Shown one piece after another: positions 1-7,647 of a stretch of DNA of 64,000 nucleotides. Source of the DNA: Cellulophaga sp. Hel_I_12 (lineage in GTDB: Bacteria; Bacteroidota; Bacteroidia; Flavobacteriales; Flavobacteriaceae); assembly GCF_000799565.1 (NCBI RefSeq), contig NZ_JUHB01000001.1:2917501-2981500 (forward strand). The letters run 5' to 3'. The notes beneath the pieces are model-generated. The model worked only from the letters and a program-made list of their open reading frames with translations, made no database searches and was not told where the DNA came from. Position numbers and translations under genes: made by a program. Numbering within the stretch: position 1 is the stretch's first letter; the number at the start of each line of letters is the position of its first letter.

Positions 1-1
1 G

Positions 2-1468
2 GAAGCACCAGCAAGTACAGCCTATGATATTGAAATTGCTACAGATATGGCTTTTACGACCATGGTAATTTCAGAAACAGTAATTTTTAATACCTATAAG
101 GCCAACGGATTATTGCCAGAAACCACCTATTATTGGCGCGTAAAACCTAAGAACGATTGTGGGGAAGGGGCGTTTAATGCGCCATTTAGTTTTACAACAG
201 CAACGATTGATTGTATGGTGAAATTTGCAGATAATTTGCCCATCACCATAAGTGCCTCTGGGACACCAACCATTACCTCCACTATTTCTTTTACTGAAGA
301 TCTACCCGTGGCAGCTATAAATGTTGATTTAAACCTAAGCCACAGCTATGTAGCCGACCTTAAAATCACCTTAACATCACCCCAAGGAACAAAAGTGGTT
401 TTAGTCTCTAATTCTTGTGGCGAAAATAGGAATATCAATGCTACTTTTGATGCTAGTGCACCTAGTTTTGTATGCGGTACCACACCGACAATTTCAGGAA
501 TAGTGAGGCCCTTAGGGTCTTTAGCTTCCTTTAAAGGAGAGTCGTCACAAGGCGATTGGGTTTTAGAAATAGAAGATAATGCTGGAGGAGATGGTGGCGC
601 TTTAAATAGTTTTGGGATCCGCCTATGTGTGGAAGGACAATTTAGACCGGATGAAGATAATGATGGAGTTTTTGATGATGGTGATGATTTATGTTTGGGT
701 ACAGCCTTAGGGCAAGAAGTGAATACAGACGGATGTCCGGTATATCGTTTTGAGCCTACTAATTTTTCTGTTAGCATACAAAGTGAATCTTGTAGAGATA
801 ACAATGATGGAGCCATACAAATTGAAGCCATAGTGGGCCTAAATTACAGTGTTTTTATAACAGGAAACGGAGTCAATATAAGCGATAGTTTTACCACGAA
901 TTATGCGCAGAATGATTTGTCTGCTGGCGAATACACCGTCTGTATTAGGGGAACTAATGGCGTTATAACCTACGAAGAGTATTGTTTTGATGTTGTTATT
1001 ACGCAGCCCGACGAATTATCGGTAAGCGCCAACCTAACCGCAGATGGAAAAGAAGTACGTTTAGTTTTAGCTGGGGCCTTAAATTATGTACTAACTTTAA
1101 ATGGGGTGCCGCAACAAATTACGCAAGAAAGCCTTATGTTGAAACTTGAAAATGGCGTGAACACCTTAAAAGTAGCAACCGACTTAGCCTGTCAAGGGGT
1201 TTACGAAAAAACCTTTATTGTGGCTGACAAACCATTTTTATATCCAAACCCTGCGAACAGCATTACCAACTTATTTATAGGTACAGCAATTTACAATGCT
1301 AAGGTGCAAATTTTTGCCATGAACGGGAGTTTGGTCAAGGAAATTATTTTTTCAGAAGAGCAACGAACCACCTTGCCAATAGCTGTTCATAACCTGCCTA
1401 TAGGCATATACCTAGTAAAACTTTCAGGCAGTGCCTTACAAGGAACGTTTAAACTAATAAAGGAATAA
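2..1468 (+). CDS. C-terminal part of a secreted P-domain protein with T9SS sorting signal
   Basis: The frame is open from base 2, so the start lies left of the window. Counting from the first in-window Met (base 47), a fibronectin type III-like segment ends near residue 52 (TYYWRVKPKNDCGEG). A proprotein-convertase P domain follows at about 55-195 (LNLSHSYVADLKITLTSP, GDWVLEIEDNAGGDGG). Next is an acidic, calcium-binding-like stretch (DEDNDGVFDDGDD, 203-214) and further beta-rich repeats. The last 75 residues form a type IX secretion sorting domain (FLYPNPANS...GIYLVKL...FKLIKE). Such proteins are exported across both membranes and attached to the cell surface or released. Many carry a metallopeptidase domain upstream, but here that domain is out of view, so the enzymatic role is unknown. 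Confidence 0.85.
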   Translation, partial: EAPASTAYDIEIATDMAFTTMVISETVIFNTYKANGLLPETTYYWRVKPKNDCGEGAFNAPFSFTTATIDCMVKFADNLPITISASGTPTITSTISFTEDLPVAAINVDLNLSHSYVADLKITLTSPQGTKVVLVSNSCGENRNINATFDASAPSFVCGTTPTISGIVRPLGSLASFKGESSQGDWVLEIEDNAGGDGGALNSFGIRLCVEGQFRPDEDNDGVFDDGDDLCLGTALGQEVNTDGCPVYRFEPTNFSVSIQSESCRDNNDGAIQIEAIVGLNYSVFITGNGVNISDSFTTNYAQNDLSAGEYTVCIRGTNGVITYEEYCFDVVITQPDELSVSANLTADGKEVRLVLAGALNYVLTLNGVPQQITQESLMLKLENGVNTLKVATDLACQGVYEKTFIVADKPFLYPNPANSITNLFIGTAIYNAKVQIFAMNGSLVKEIIFSEEQRTTLPIAVHNLPIGIYLVKLSGSALQGTFKLIKE

Positions 1469-1524
1469 CAAATGCGAACAAGTAGAACCGTTTTGATACC
1501 CATGCTTGCTATAAATTAATTTTC

Positions 1525-2202
1525 ATGAAAAGAATAGTGCTACTTAGTATTTTTTATGTTTTGATAGCTTGTTCTAAAGACGAGCCCAGAAACCCAGCTC
1601 CTGCTAAGCTGATTTTTCCCTTAGAAGATTCGGAATGCACTACGGGTCAAAATATCAATCAGAACACCCGTTTAATTAATTTTCAATGGGAAGCTGCTGC
1701 CAATGCGCAGCGCTATTCTTTACAGGTTATAAATTTAAATACCAATGCGGCGCAAATGGTAAGTACCAACGAAAACGCTGTTCAATTACCGCTTGTAAAA
1801 GGGGTGCCCTACTCCTGGAGTGTAGTTTCAGAGAATACCATGGTAACAGAAACGGCGCAAAGTGAGGTGTGGCGTTTTTTTAATGCGGGTAGTCTCACCA
1901 CACGAGCCCCATTTCCTACCAAAATTTTAGGACCCTTATCTGGAGTGTCTGTCGTGAAAGACGTGAATAACGAAGTTACATTAACATGGCAAGGCGCTGA
2001 TGTCGATAACGATATTGAGCTTTATGAAGTTTATTTTTCAGACTTTAATCCACCCCTTATTGTAACGGGAACAACGAATGCAACAAGCCAAGAATTTAAA
2101 GTTACTGTGCTGTCAAATACGATTTATTACTGGAGTGTTAAAACCATAGACCAAGCAGGAAATTCGGCTAGTTCTGGAGTCTATAGTTTTAGAGTTTTGT
2201 GA
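1525..2202 (+). CDS. lipoprotein with Fn3-like repeats, function unknown
   Basis: This 225-residue protein starts with a lipoprotein signal peptide (VLIACSK, lipidated Cys16). It then has two beta-rich modules of about 90 residues that resemble fibronectin type III domains: each contains the pattern of a Trp-rich strand followed by YxWSV (residues ~86-90 and ~203-207). It lies 56 bases after the T9SS-sorted protein on the same strand and shares its Fn3-like style, so the two may be a surface-protein pair, but this is inference. No catalytic motif is visible. Confidence 0.7.
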   Translation: MKRIVLLSIFYVLIACSKDEPRNPAPAKLIFPLEDSECTTGQNINQNTRLINFQWEAAANAQRYSLQVINLNTNAAQMVSTNENAVQLPLVKGVPYSWSVVSENTMVTETAQSEVWRFFNAGSLTTRAPFPTKILGPLSGVSVVKDVNNEVTLTWQGADVDNDIELYEVYFSDFNPPLIVTGTTNATSQEFKVTVLSNTIYYWSVKTIDQAGNSASSGVYSFRVL

Positions 2203-2209
2203 TTTTGTT

Positions 2210-2839
2210 TTAGCTATTGTTAAACTCGTTCATCGTCGTATTCATGCCAGCGAGTACAAAAGAATTGATTACCTCTGTAGCTTTTTCTAAACGCTCTTTA
2301 AGAGCTATTTTTTCTTCCTCGTTCCATTTACCCAGCACATAGTCTACTTGTTTTCCTTTGCCAAAATCAGCACCTACTCCAAATCGGAATCGGTTGTATT
2401 CTGAAGAATTTAAGGTGTTTTGAATATCTTTTAAGCCATTGTGCCCTCCATTACTCCCTTTAGTTTTAATGCGGATGGTCCCAAAATCTAAATTAATATC
2501 ATCGGTAATGACAAGAACGTTCTCTAAAGGAATATTTTCTTTATCCATCCAAAACTTTAAAGCCTTACCACTTAAATTCATATAGGTAGACGGTTTTAAT
2601 AATAGGACACTACGCCCTTTTATTTTGTGGGTGCAAACATCGCCCAGTTTTACGGTATCAAAACTTAAATTTTCTTTATGGGCCAAAGCATCAAGAACTT
2701 TAAAACCAATGTTATGACGGGTTTGGGCATATTCTGGTCCAATATTTCCTAATCCTACAATCAGATATTTTTTCATAGGGGCTATTTCTTCTGAAGAATA
2801 ATTTTTTTTACTAAAAAGCGATTTAAAAATACCAAACAT
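2210..2839 (-). CDS. pth: peptidyl-tRNA hydrolase
   Basis: Pth cleaves the ester bond of peptidyl-tRNAs released by stalled ribosomes and recycles the tRNA in the cytoplasm. The family core starts at Met22 (MKKYLIVGLGNIG) and holds the catalytic Asn32 and His42 (TRHNIGF), the Asp of ITDDINLDFG, and the GSNGGHNGLK loop. Residues 1-21 are a short basic extension (MFGIFKSLFSKK). Starting at Met22 would give 188 residues, close to the usual family length, so the true start is uncertain. It is the last gene of a leftward prs-rplY-pth run; rplY next to pth is a common bacterial arrangement. Confidence 0.95.
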   Translation of the reverse strand: MFGIFKSLFSKKNYSSEEIAPMKKYLIVGLGNIGPEYAQTRHNIGFKVLDALAHKENLSFDTVKLGDVCTHKIKGRSVLLLKPSTYMNLSGKALKFWMDKENIPLENVLVITDDINLDFGTIRIKTKGSNGGHNGLKDIQNTLNSSEYNRFRFGVGADFGKGKQVDYVLGKWNEEEKIALKERLEKATEVINSFVLAGMNTTMNEFNNS

Positions 2840-3012
2840 TGTAATTGAATTTAAAAACGCGTTTTGATTTTTTGTTTGAAACCACCCGGCATCTTTTAGA
2901 TAGCCATAAAACCTTTTGGAATCTCTTAAAAGCTTTACTTGGGTGTATCAGCATAACCTGTAAAATAGACGGGTACACTAAAAAGTCAAGAAACGATGTA
3001 GCTGTAAAAATA

Positions 3013-3048
3013 CAAAAGCATCCTAACTTTACGTGTAGGATGCTTTTG
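3013..3048 (-). terminator. intrinsic terminator after rplY
   Basis: A perfect 13-base-pair stem (3013-3025 with 3036-3048, arms CAAAAGCATCCTA and TAGGATGCTTTTG) has a 10-base loop. In the leftward direction it is followed by a T-rich tract. It sits 19 bases after the rplY stop codon, and pth may be expressed by readthrough or from its own promoter. Confidence 0.8.
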
Positions 3049-3066
3049 GAATGTGATACAAAAAAT

Positions 3067-3702
3067 TTATTCTGCCGCAGACTCTTCAGTTGAAGCTTCA
3101 GCACCTTCAGCAGCACCTTCTTCTCCTTCTTCATCTTCGTCATCAGCAACAACTGCATTACGAGCAGCTTTTACCTGAACAACAGCAGTACTGTCTGGAT
3201 GTAAAATGACAAAATCATTATTTAATAAAGTTTCAACAGCAATAGTACCGCCAATCTTTAATTTAGAGATATCAACATCAAAGAAATCTGGTAATTTCGC
3301 AGGTAAAGCTTTGATGGCTAATTTTCTCTTTCTAAATAATAAACGACCACCGTTTCTTACCCCTGGAGAATTACCTACCAAACGTACAGGAATATCCATA
3401 GTAACTTCTTTATCAGCAAATAACTGATAGAAATCGATATGTAAAATCGCATCTGTAACTGGGTGAAACTGAATGTCTTGTAAAACAGCGTCAAACTTAG
3501 CGCCACCTTCAATTTCAATCACTGCGGTGTGAGCGTTTGGGGTGTACACTAAATTTTTGAATGCTGGTTCATCCGCTGAAAAGTGTAATGGTTTTTCCCC
3601 TCCGTACAGTACGCAAGGAACCTTTCCAGCATTACGTAAGGCTTTTGTTGCTTTCTTGCCTACGCTTTCTCTTTTAGATCCTGTAATTGTAATTGACTTC
3701 AT
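3067..3702 (-). CDS. rplY: 50S ribosomal protein L25 / CTC family
   Basis: This protein binds 5S rRNA in the large ribosomal subunit. The 211-residue form is the long CTC/TL5 type: an N-terminal L25 domain (about 1-90, beginning [29 protein letters not shown] with the PCVLYGG strand) and a C-terminal beta domain (about 95-180, [20 protein letters not shown]). A strongly acidic tail follows ([10 protein letters not shown], about 190-205), as is usual in Bacteroidota. It lies between prs and pth on the minus strand, 89 bases after prs. Confidence 0.95.
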   Translation of the reverse strand: MKSITITGSKRESVGKKATKALRNAGKVPCVLYGGEKPLHFSADEPAFKNLVYTPNAHTAVIEIEGGAKFDAVLQDIQFHPVTDAILHIDFYQLFADKEVTMDIPVRLVGNSPGVRNGGRLLFRKRKLAIKALPAKLPDFFDVDISKLKIGGTIAVETLLNNDFVILHPDSTAVVQVKAARNAVVADDEDEEGEEGAAEGAEASTEESAAE

Positions 3703-3737
3703 TATTTATATTTAACTATTAATTATTCTTTTTTTTT

Positions 3738-3782
3738 CACCTCTCCTTTGGAGAGGTCATAACTGGCTTTTTTGCTAGTTAT
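3738..3782. repeat. paired small hairpins between prs and rplY
   Basis: Two hairpins lie side by side in the 89-base gap. The first has a perfect 8-pair stem (3739-3746 with 3750-3757, CCTCTCC-type arms and a TTT loop). The second has a 9-base stem with one G-T pair (3759-3767 with 3774-3782). There is no T-run after them in the direction of prs transcription, so this is more likely a processing or stability element, or a dispersed intergenic repeat, than a terminator. Confidence 0.5.
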
Positions 3783-3791
3783 AGGTGAGGC

Positions 3792-4733
3792 TTACATCAA
3801 AAATTTTGAACTGATTGAGGTATTGTTATGCACCCGGTCCATGACGTCTGCAAATAAATCTGCACAACTAAGTACAGTAACTTTTTTGCTATTCTTTTTT
3901 GATGGAATAGAATCGGTAATGATTAATTCTAACAATTGAGATTTTTCGATCTTTTCATAAGCATCACCTGATAGGAGTCCGTGGGTAGTAATTGCACGTA
4001 CGCTTAGGGCGCCACGTTCAATCATTAAATCAGCTGCTTTTGTCAAAGTTCCAGCGGTATCCACCATATCATCAACCAACACTACATTTTTACCTTTTAC
4101 ATCGCCAATAAGTTCCATAACAGAAATTACATTCGCTTTCTCTCTTTGCTTATAACAGATGACAACGTCACATTCAAGAGCTTTTGAATAAGCATAAGCC
4201 CTTTTAGAACCTCCCATGTCTGGTGAGGCAATGGTTAAATTGTCTAGGTTTAATTTTTTTAGGTAAGGAAGAAAAAGTGTTGATGCAAAAAGGTGGTCTA
4301 CGGGTTTTTCAAAAAATCCTTGTATTTGATCCGCGTGCAAATCCATGGTAATAATACGAGTTGCACCCGCTGCCTCCAGCATTTTAGCCACTAATTTAGC
4401 CGCTATAGGTACTCTAGGCTTATCTTTTCTATCTTGTCTCGCCCATCCAAAATAAGGCATGACAGCAGTTATATGACGAGCTGAAGCGCGTTTTGCGGCA
4501 TCAAGCATCAATAACATTTCCATTAAGTTTTCAGAGCTTGGATTGGTAGATCCAATAATAAATACCCGGGTACCTCTTACAGATTCTTCGAAAGAGGGTT
4601 GAAACTCACCATCGCTATATCTTGAAAAAATAACCTTACCTAACTCGGTACCGTAAGATTTTGCAATCTTCTCAGCTAAAGCAGTACTTTGGGTACACGC
4701 AAAAATTTTAGGTTCTGGTACTTGATAAGGCAT
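3792..4733 (-). CDS. prs: ribose-phosphate pyrophosphokinase
   Basis: This cytoplasmic enzyme makes phosphoribosyl pyrophosphate from ribose 5-phosphate and ATP, feeding purine, pyrimidine, histidine and NAD synthesis. The 313 residues match the usual length. The ATP and metal-binding segment ITMDLHADQIQGFF (128-141) and the PRPP-binding loop VLVDDMVDTAGTL (218-230) are intact, as is the flexible-loop region around 96-105 (GWARQDRKDK). Translation starts at the ATG at 4733. A TAnnTTTG-type -7 element reads leftward at 4786-4793, but no clear -33 TTG is seen. Confidence 0.97.
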   Translation of the reverse strand: MPYQVPEPKIFACTQSTALAEKIAKSYGTELGKVIFSRYSDGEFQPSFEESVRGTRVFIIGSTNPSSENLMEMLLMLDAAKRASARHITAVMPYFGWARQDRKDKPRVPIAAKLVAKMLEAAGATRIITMDLHADQIQGFFEKPVDHLFASTLFLPYLKKLNLDNLTIASPDMGGSKRAYAYSKALECDVVICYKQREKANVISVMELIGDVKGKNVVLVDDMVDTAGTLTKAADLMIERGALSVRAITTHGLLSGDAYEKIEKSQLLELIITDSIPSKKNSKKVTVLSCADLFADVMDRVHNNTSISSKFLM

Positions 4734-4836
4734 GGTTAAGCGATTGTTTTTTAGTTTATTAACTCCTAAAATTTCTTAGGGAGTGCAAATTTAGAAATTT
4801 ATTTGTTTTACAGGTAGATAAATGTTTAATTTTTGA

Positions 4837-4865
4837 TTGAAAAATGGATTTATTTTATAATTTTG
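4837..4865 (+). promoter_or_regulatory. promoter of the tRNA-Leu pair
   Basis: The pattern TTG (4837-4839), 18 bases, TAATTTTG (4858-4865) fits the Bacteroidota sigma-A consensus TTG-N17-23-TAnnTTTG. It ends 10 bases before the first tRNA-Leu copy. Confidence 0.65.
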
Positions 4866-4875
4866 CACTTTAATT

Positions 4876-4927
4876 GCTCAAGTGGCGGAATTGGTAGACG
4901 CGCTGGATTCAAAATCCAAATTTGAGA
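4876..4927 (+). pseudogene. collapsed tRNA-Leu(CAA) copy
   Basis: This stretch reads as the 5' half of a tRNA-Leu: acceptor strand GCTCAAG, a D arm nearly identical to the next tRNA (GGCGGAATTGGTAGACGCG), and an anticodon stem-loop with CAA. It then jumps directly to TTTGAGA, which can partly pair with the acceptor strand. The variable arm and T arm are missing, so it cannot fold into a normal tRNA. It probably arose by internal deletion of a second tRNA-Leu gene. Confidence 0.75.
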
Positions 4928-4942
4928 AGGGAAAAAAAGTAT

Positions 4943-5025
4943 GCCGAAGTGGTGGAATTGGTAGACACGATGGATTCAAAATCCATTGCTCACAAGGCTT
5001 GCGGGTTCGATTCCCGCCTTCGGTA
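4943..5025 (+). tRNA. tRNA-Leu (anticodon CAA)
   Basis: This is a complete class II tRNA. The acceptor pairs are GCCGAAG with CTTCGGT, followed by discriminator A (5025). The anticodon loop TTCAAAA gives CAA and reads UUG codons. There is a variable arm around GCTCACAAGGCTT, and the T arm GCGGG-TTCGATT-CCCGC lies at 5001-5017. No CCA is encoded. It marks the left edge of the accessory region and is a plausible integration site for it. Confidence 0.96.
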
Positions 5026-5031
5026 CTAAAA

Positions 5032-5060
5032 AAGCTGAGATGAAAATCTCGGCTTTTTTT
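5032..5060 (+). terminator. intrinsic terminator after tRNA-Leu
   Basis: A 10-pair stem (5032-5041 with 5046-5055, arms AAGCTGAGAT and ATCTCGGCTT, one T-G pair) has a GAAA loop and is followed by a T-run to 5060. Confidence 0.85.
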
Positions 5061-5067
5061 ATGACTT

Positions 5068-5088
5068 GGTACAACATAGGTACAACAT
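5068..5088 (+). repeat. short direct repeat next to tRNA-Leu (possible recombinase site)
   Basis: GGTACAACAT occurs twice with one base between (5068-5077 and 5079-5088), just past the tRNA terminator. Tight direct repeats beside a tRNA gene are typical of arm-type binding sites of tyrosine recombinases, but no integrase gene is present in the window, so this is only suggestive. Confidence 0.35.
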
Positions 5089-5303
5089 TTTGCTATTTTG
5101 AAGGCAACATTTTTATTGATGTTAAATTCTTCTATTTGTTTTTAAACCCTATGAATTTACTATCAGAATAATAAATTTTACTATGCCGCAACCTCGGTTC
5201 TTCGTAAGGGAAGTTTATTATCATACAATATACACGCAATTTAAACTCGTAAAATACTTCCATCAAAAGACTTCTATATAACTCCTTCTTAAATATTTGA
5301 ATA

Positions 5304-6647
5304 TCAAGCTGCTTCTTCGAGTTCCTTTTGTATGTGGGCAACCTTTTTCTGCAAGTTGTCGAGCCTCTTTTGCTGACTGTGCCTTTTCATTTTTACTAAA
5401 ATGGATTCATCGTATTCAACCTGGTGTGTTACCATGGTGTAGACTATGGATGCCAGTTTGTTCCCAGTTGCAATCGCGGCCGCCTTACCGCCATTTTTAG
5501 CCCTTTGGATTCGGTAATAATCACCCAAAGGCCCTTTGCTTTTCCAAAGGCAGCTGCCACATTTCCGGAATATGTGCCCGGCGGTATTCTTTTTGTTCAT
5601 CAGGTGGCTGCTAATCAGCTTTCCTCCTGATTGTTTGTTGTTGGGGACAAGGTTCAGCCATGATAGGAACTGTTTCCTTGTAGGCCATTTACTGAAATCA
5701 CTTCCCATTTCCCCAAGGATGTTCAGTCCACTCAGGCTATCTATACCGTCTATTTGGGTAATGTCCACACCCAATTGTGTTTTTAGGTAACTGTCGACAT
5801 CAAATTTTGGGGTGTTCTTGTTTTTCGTTTTTTTCTTTTTGTTAACGGGGTCTTTATCCTCGCCGGGAACCTCGATCGTTTCCCTTTTTTTAAGTGCCTT
5901 TTCTATATTTTCATCGCACTGCTGCATTTGTGCGTGCACGAAATGGAAGGAATCGTAGGCCTGTTGAAGTGTAAACAGGTATTCTTCCCGCCATGTCCCT
6001 TCCAGGGATTTCATTATGGTCTCCTTGCTCGCCCTGACGCACCTGTCTCTGAGCTCCGCCAATATTTCCGTGTCTCTTTCCCCGTCAAGGATTGCGCTAA
6101 CAATGGACATGCCTGTTTTTCCTGCAAGATCCCTAATTACCTTGTGCAGCTTTATGTTCATCTGTTCCATGGATTTCTGCATGTGCTGGAGGTAGCGGCT
6201 GGCCTGACGGATCAGGTTCTGTCGGTGTCTGGTGTAAGTGCGCAGTTCCCGGGTATAGTTGTCCGGCTGGAAACTGTTCGACAAAAGCCCACAGCTATGA
6301 AGCTTCTGTATCCATTCCGCATCGCTCATGTCCGTTTTCCTGCCACTTACGTTCTTGACATTTCGTGCGTTTACCAGAAATACCTCGAAACCGTAGTCTT
6401 CCAAAAGGAGGAAAAGATTGAGCCAATAAATGCCCGTTGATTCCATGGCGATAGTTGTAATGCCACATTTTTTAAGCCATCTCGCTATTTGGTGCAGGTC
6501 ACAAGTGAAGGCTGTGAAACGCCTTACTCTTTCAGCGTCCCTATCTTCCGGGACTGCCACCCAATGTTCCGTGCTACCGATGTCGATGCCCGCTGCATTT
6601 GGGTTCATCATGGCCATTTCGACCACTTCTTTTTTTGTCTTTTTCAT
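5304..6647 (-). CDS. IS110-family DEDD transposase
   Basis: This is a 447-residue recombinase. The N-terminal RuvC-like domain carries the family's four acidic residues: Asp22 (AGIDIGSTEHWV), Glu69 (AMESTGIYW), Asp106 and Asp109 (GRKTDMSDAEW). A central helical region spans about 125-245. A Lys-rich linker follows (KKKKTKNKN, about 270-280). The C-terminal Transposase_20-type domain contains the GIDSLSGLNILGEMG helix and the serine-bearing segment NNKQSGGKLISSH (about 338-350). The gene appears complete. Base composition in the gene is richer in G and C than its neighbours, fitting a recent arrival. Confidence 0.92.
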   Translation of the reverse strand: MKKTKKEVVEMAMMNPNAAGIDIGSTEHWVAVPEDRDAERVRRFTAFTCDLHQIARWLKKCGITTIAMESTGIYWLNLFLLLEDYGFEVFLVNARNVKNVSGRKTDMSDAEWIQKLHSCGLLSNSFQPDNYTRELRTYTRHRQNLIRQASRYLQHMQKSMEQMNIKLHKVIRDLAGKTGMSIVSAILDGERDTEILAELRDRCVRASKETIMKSLEGTWREEYLFTLQQAYDSFHFVHAQMQQCDENIEKALKKRETIEVPGEDKDPVNKKKKTKNKNTPKFDVDSYLKTQLGVDITQIDGIDSLSGLNILGEMGSDFSKWPTRKQFLSWLNLVPNNKQSGGKLISSHLMNKKNTAGHIFRKCGSCLWKSKGPLGDYYRIQRAKNGGKAAAIATGNKLASIVYTMVTHQVEYDESILVKMKRHSQQKRLDNLQKKVAHIQKELEEAA

Positions 6648-6884
6648 TTCAGAACTGTTTTTAGGTTAAACAAAAGAGCCTCGGGTCCGCCCATTTTTAC
6701 GTTCTGTAATCTTCTATAAGGGATTGCTGGGCATCACCAATGAAAAACCTACAACGGGAGGGACCAGACTACGGCAAGGGTTTGAAAACACCAATTTCTT
6801 TTAGGTCTTGACTACCCGAAGCCCATATGTAAAGTTATTGAATTTTATGACCCAAATCCTTGTTTTGGAGGTTACTACGGCATA
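6648..6884 (-). ncRNA. candidate bridge-RNA region of the IS110 element
   Basis: IS110-group elements carry a structured bridge RNA in the non-coding end upstream of the transposase that base-pairs with both donor and target DNA. Here the upstream non-coding end is 237 bases, long enough for such an RNA and longer than the downstream end. The exact RNA limits and its guide loops were not resolved by eye. Confidence 0.4.
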
Positions 6885-6992
6885 AAGCCAATGCTCTTTC
6901 CAACGCTTATTTATTCCGTTTCCTTTTGAGCCAAGATTTTATCTTCCGTTTGGTTCCTGCTCAAATATTGTTTAATCAAAAATTTGAGTATT

Positions 6993-7464
6993 ATGACAAC
7001 AAAAGCGAGTATCACAAGAAAGAGCGGTAAAAAAATTACGGCCGCTAAGAAAGAAGTCAAAGAAAAATTGACACAAAAAGCGAGTAAGGCTATTTTGAGC
7101 AACCTTTCCTATCAGTTTTTTTTGCAAAGTAAATGACCCAGATACTGCAAAATACTATGAACGATTTTTTGAGATTGTCCGTAAAGAAACCACAAGTATC
7201 AACCGTGGTCATAATCTGAATTTTGATACACGGATTACCACAGGCGAAAAAGAAGTTTCCAAACGCAGGGCAGATGTTTTCTTTCGTTTGAAACAAGGCG
7301 AGTTTATAACTTTTGCTGATGGCGAGTATAAAAGAGTTCAATTTAAACTACAAGCGATTAAAAGGGAAATACCATATCCTCATCAACATTTCACAACTGA
7401 TGAATTAAAGCTCAATTTTGAACGGATTTATAGAGAGGCAAAATCTATATTTAAGGTTAACTAA
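6993..7464 (+). pseudogene. broken VirD4/TraG-like coupling protein, C-terminal fragment
   Basis: From 7077 to 7464 the DNA encodes, in two frames, the last ~128 residues of the same protein type as the intact coupling protein at 44473-46047. The match runs from KASKAILSNLSYQFF through RGHNLNFDTRITTGEKE, RADVFFRLKQGEFIT and LNFERIYREAKSIF. A frameshift lies in the T-run at about 7117-7124, where a stop follows quickly. The upstream 28 codons from the ATG at 6993 are Lys-rich and do not match the intact protein, so a deletion has fused unrelated DNA to the fragment. The sequence is clearly diverged from the intact copy, so it comes from a different or older element. Confidence 0.8.
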
Positions 7465-7560
7465 AATTAGCTAATAAAGATTTAAAAAATCCATAATAAT
7501 GGGTTTAGCTTATTGCTTTAACTTAAAATTATCTCAAAACCTGATAGTAAAAAATACTAT

Positions 7561-7575
7561 TAAGAATTATTCTAA
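7561..7575. promoter_or_regulatory. Fur/PerR-type 7-1-7 box upstream of the TonB receptor promoter
   Basis: TAAGAAT-T-ATTCTAA is an almost perfect 7-1-7 palindrome of the kind bound by Fur-family regulators. It lies just upstream of the -33 element of the following gene. A second box lies downstream of the -7 element. Confidence 0.5.
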
Positions 7576-7580
7576 ATAAT

Positions 7581-7611
7581 TTGGACAATACAAAAGAGGA
7601 TATTATATTTG
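7581..7611 (+). promoter_or_regulatory. promoter of the FecA-like TonB receptor
   Basis: TTG (7581-7583), 20 bases, TATATTTG (7604-7611) matches the Bacteroidota consensus. It lies 36 bases before the start codon. Confidence 0.7.
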
Positions 7612-7619
7612 CGGCCTAT

Positions 7620-7634
7620 TTATAATCATTCTAA
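7620..7634. promoter_or_regulatory. second Fur/PerR-type box in the receptor leader
   Basis: TTATAAT-C-ATTCTAA has the same 7-1-7 layout and shares ATTCTAAATAA with the first box. It falls just after the expected transcription start, where a bound repressor would block RNA polymerase. Confidence 0.5.
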
Positions 7635-7647
7635 ATAAAATTGTAAA

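Larger units (their letters stand above)
5182..6884 (-). mobile_element. IS110-family insertion sequence
   Basis: The element holds one DEDD transposase gene on the minus strand. Proposed ends come from an imperfect inverted repeat: TATGCCGCAACCTC at the left (from 5182) and, read on the minus strand from 6884, TATGCCGTAGTAACCTC. IS110 elements lack classical terminal repeats and target duplications, so the ends are approximate. The non-coding part is 122 bases after the gene and 237 bases before it. The IS sits between the tRNA-Leu and a broken coupling-protein gene. Confidence 0.75.

Noticed and set aside
346..831. Long open frame on the minus strand inside the P-domain gene
   Set aside because: It lies wholly within a well-supported coding region on the other strand, is rich in Ser, Pro and Lys without a recognisable domain, and has no promoter or leader.
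5928..6440. 170-codon open frame on the plus strand within the IS110 transposase
   Set aside because: It is antisense to the transposase, whose four catalytic acids are all in frame; no domain is seen in the plus-strand translation.
6911..7102. 63-codon minus-strand frame resembling a one-helix membrane protein
   Set aside because: It is antisense to Lys-rich codons and to the start of the coupling-protein fragment. In AT-rich DNA, AAA codons read backwards as Phe and look like membrane helices.
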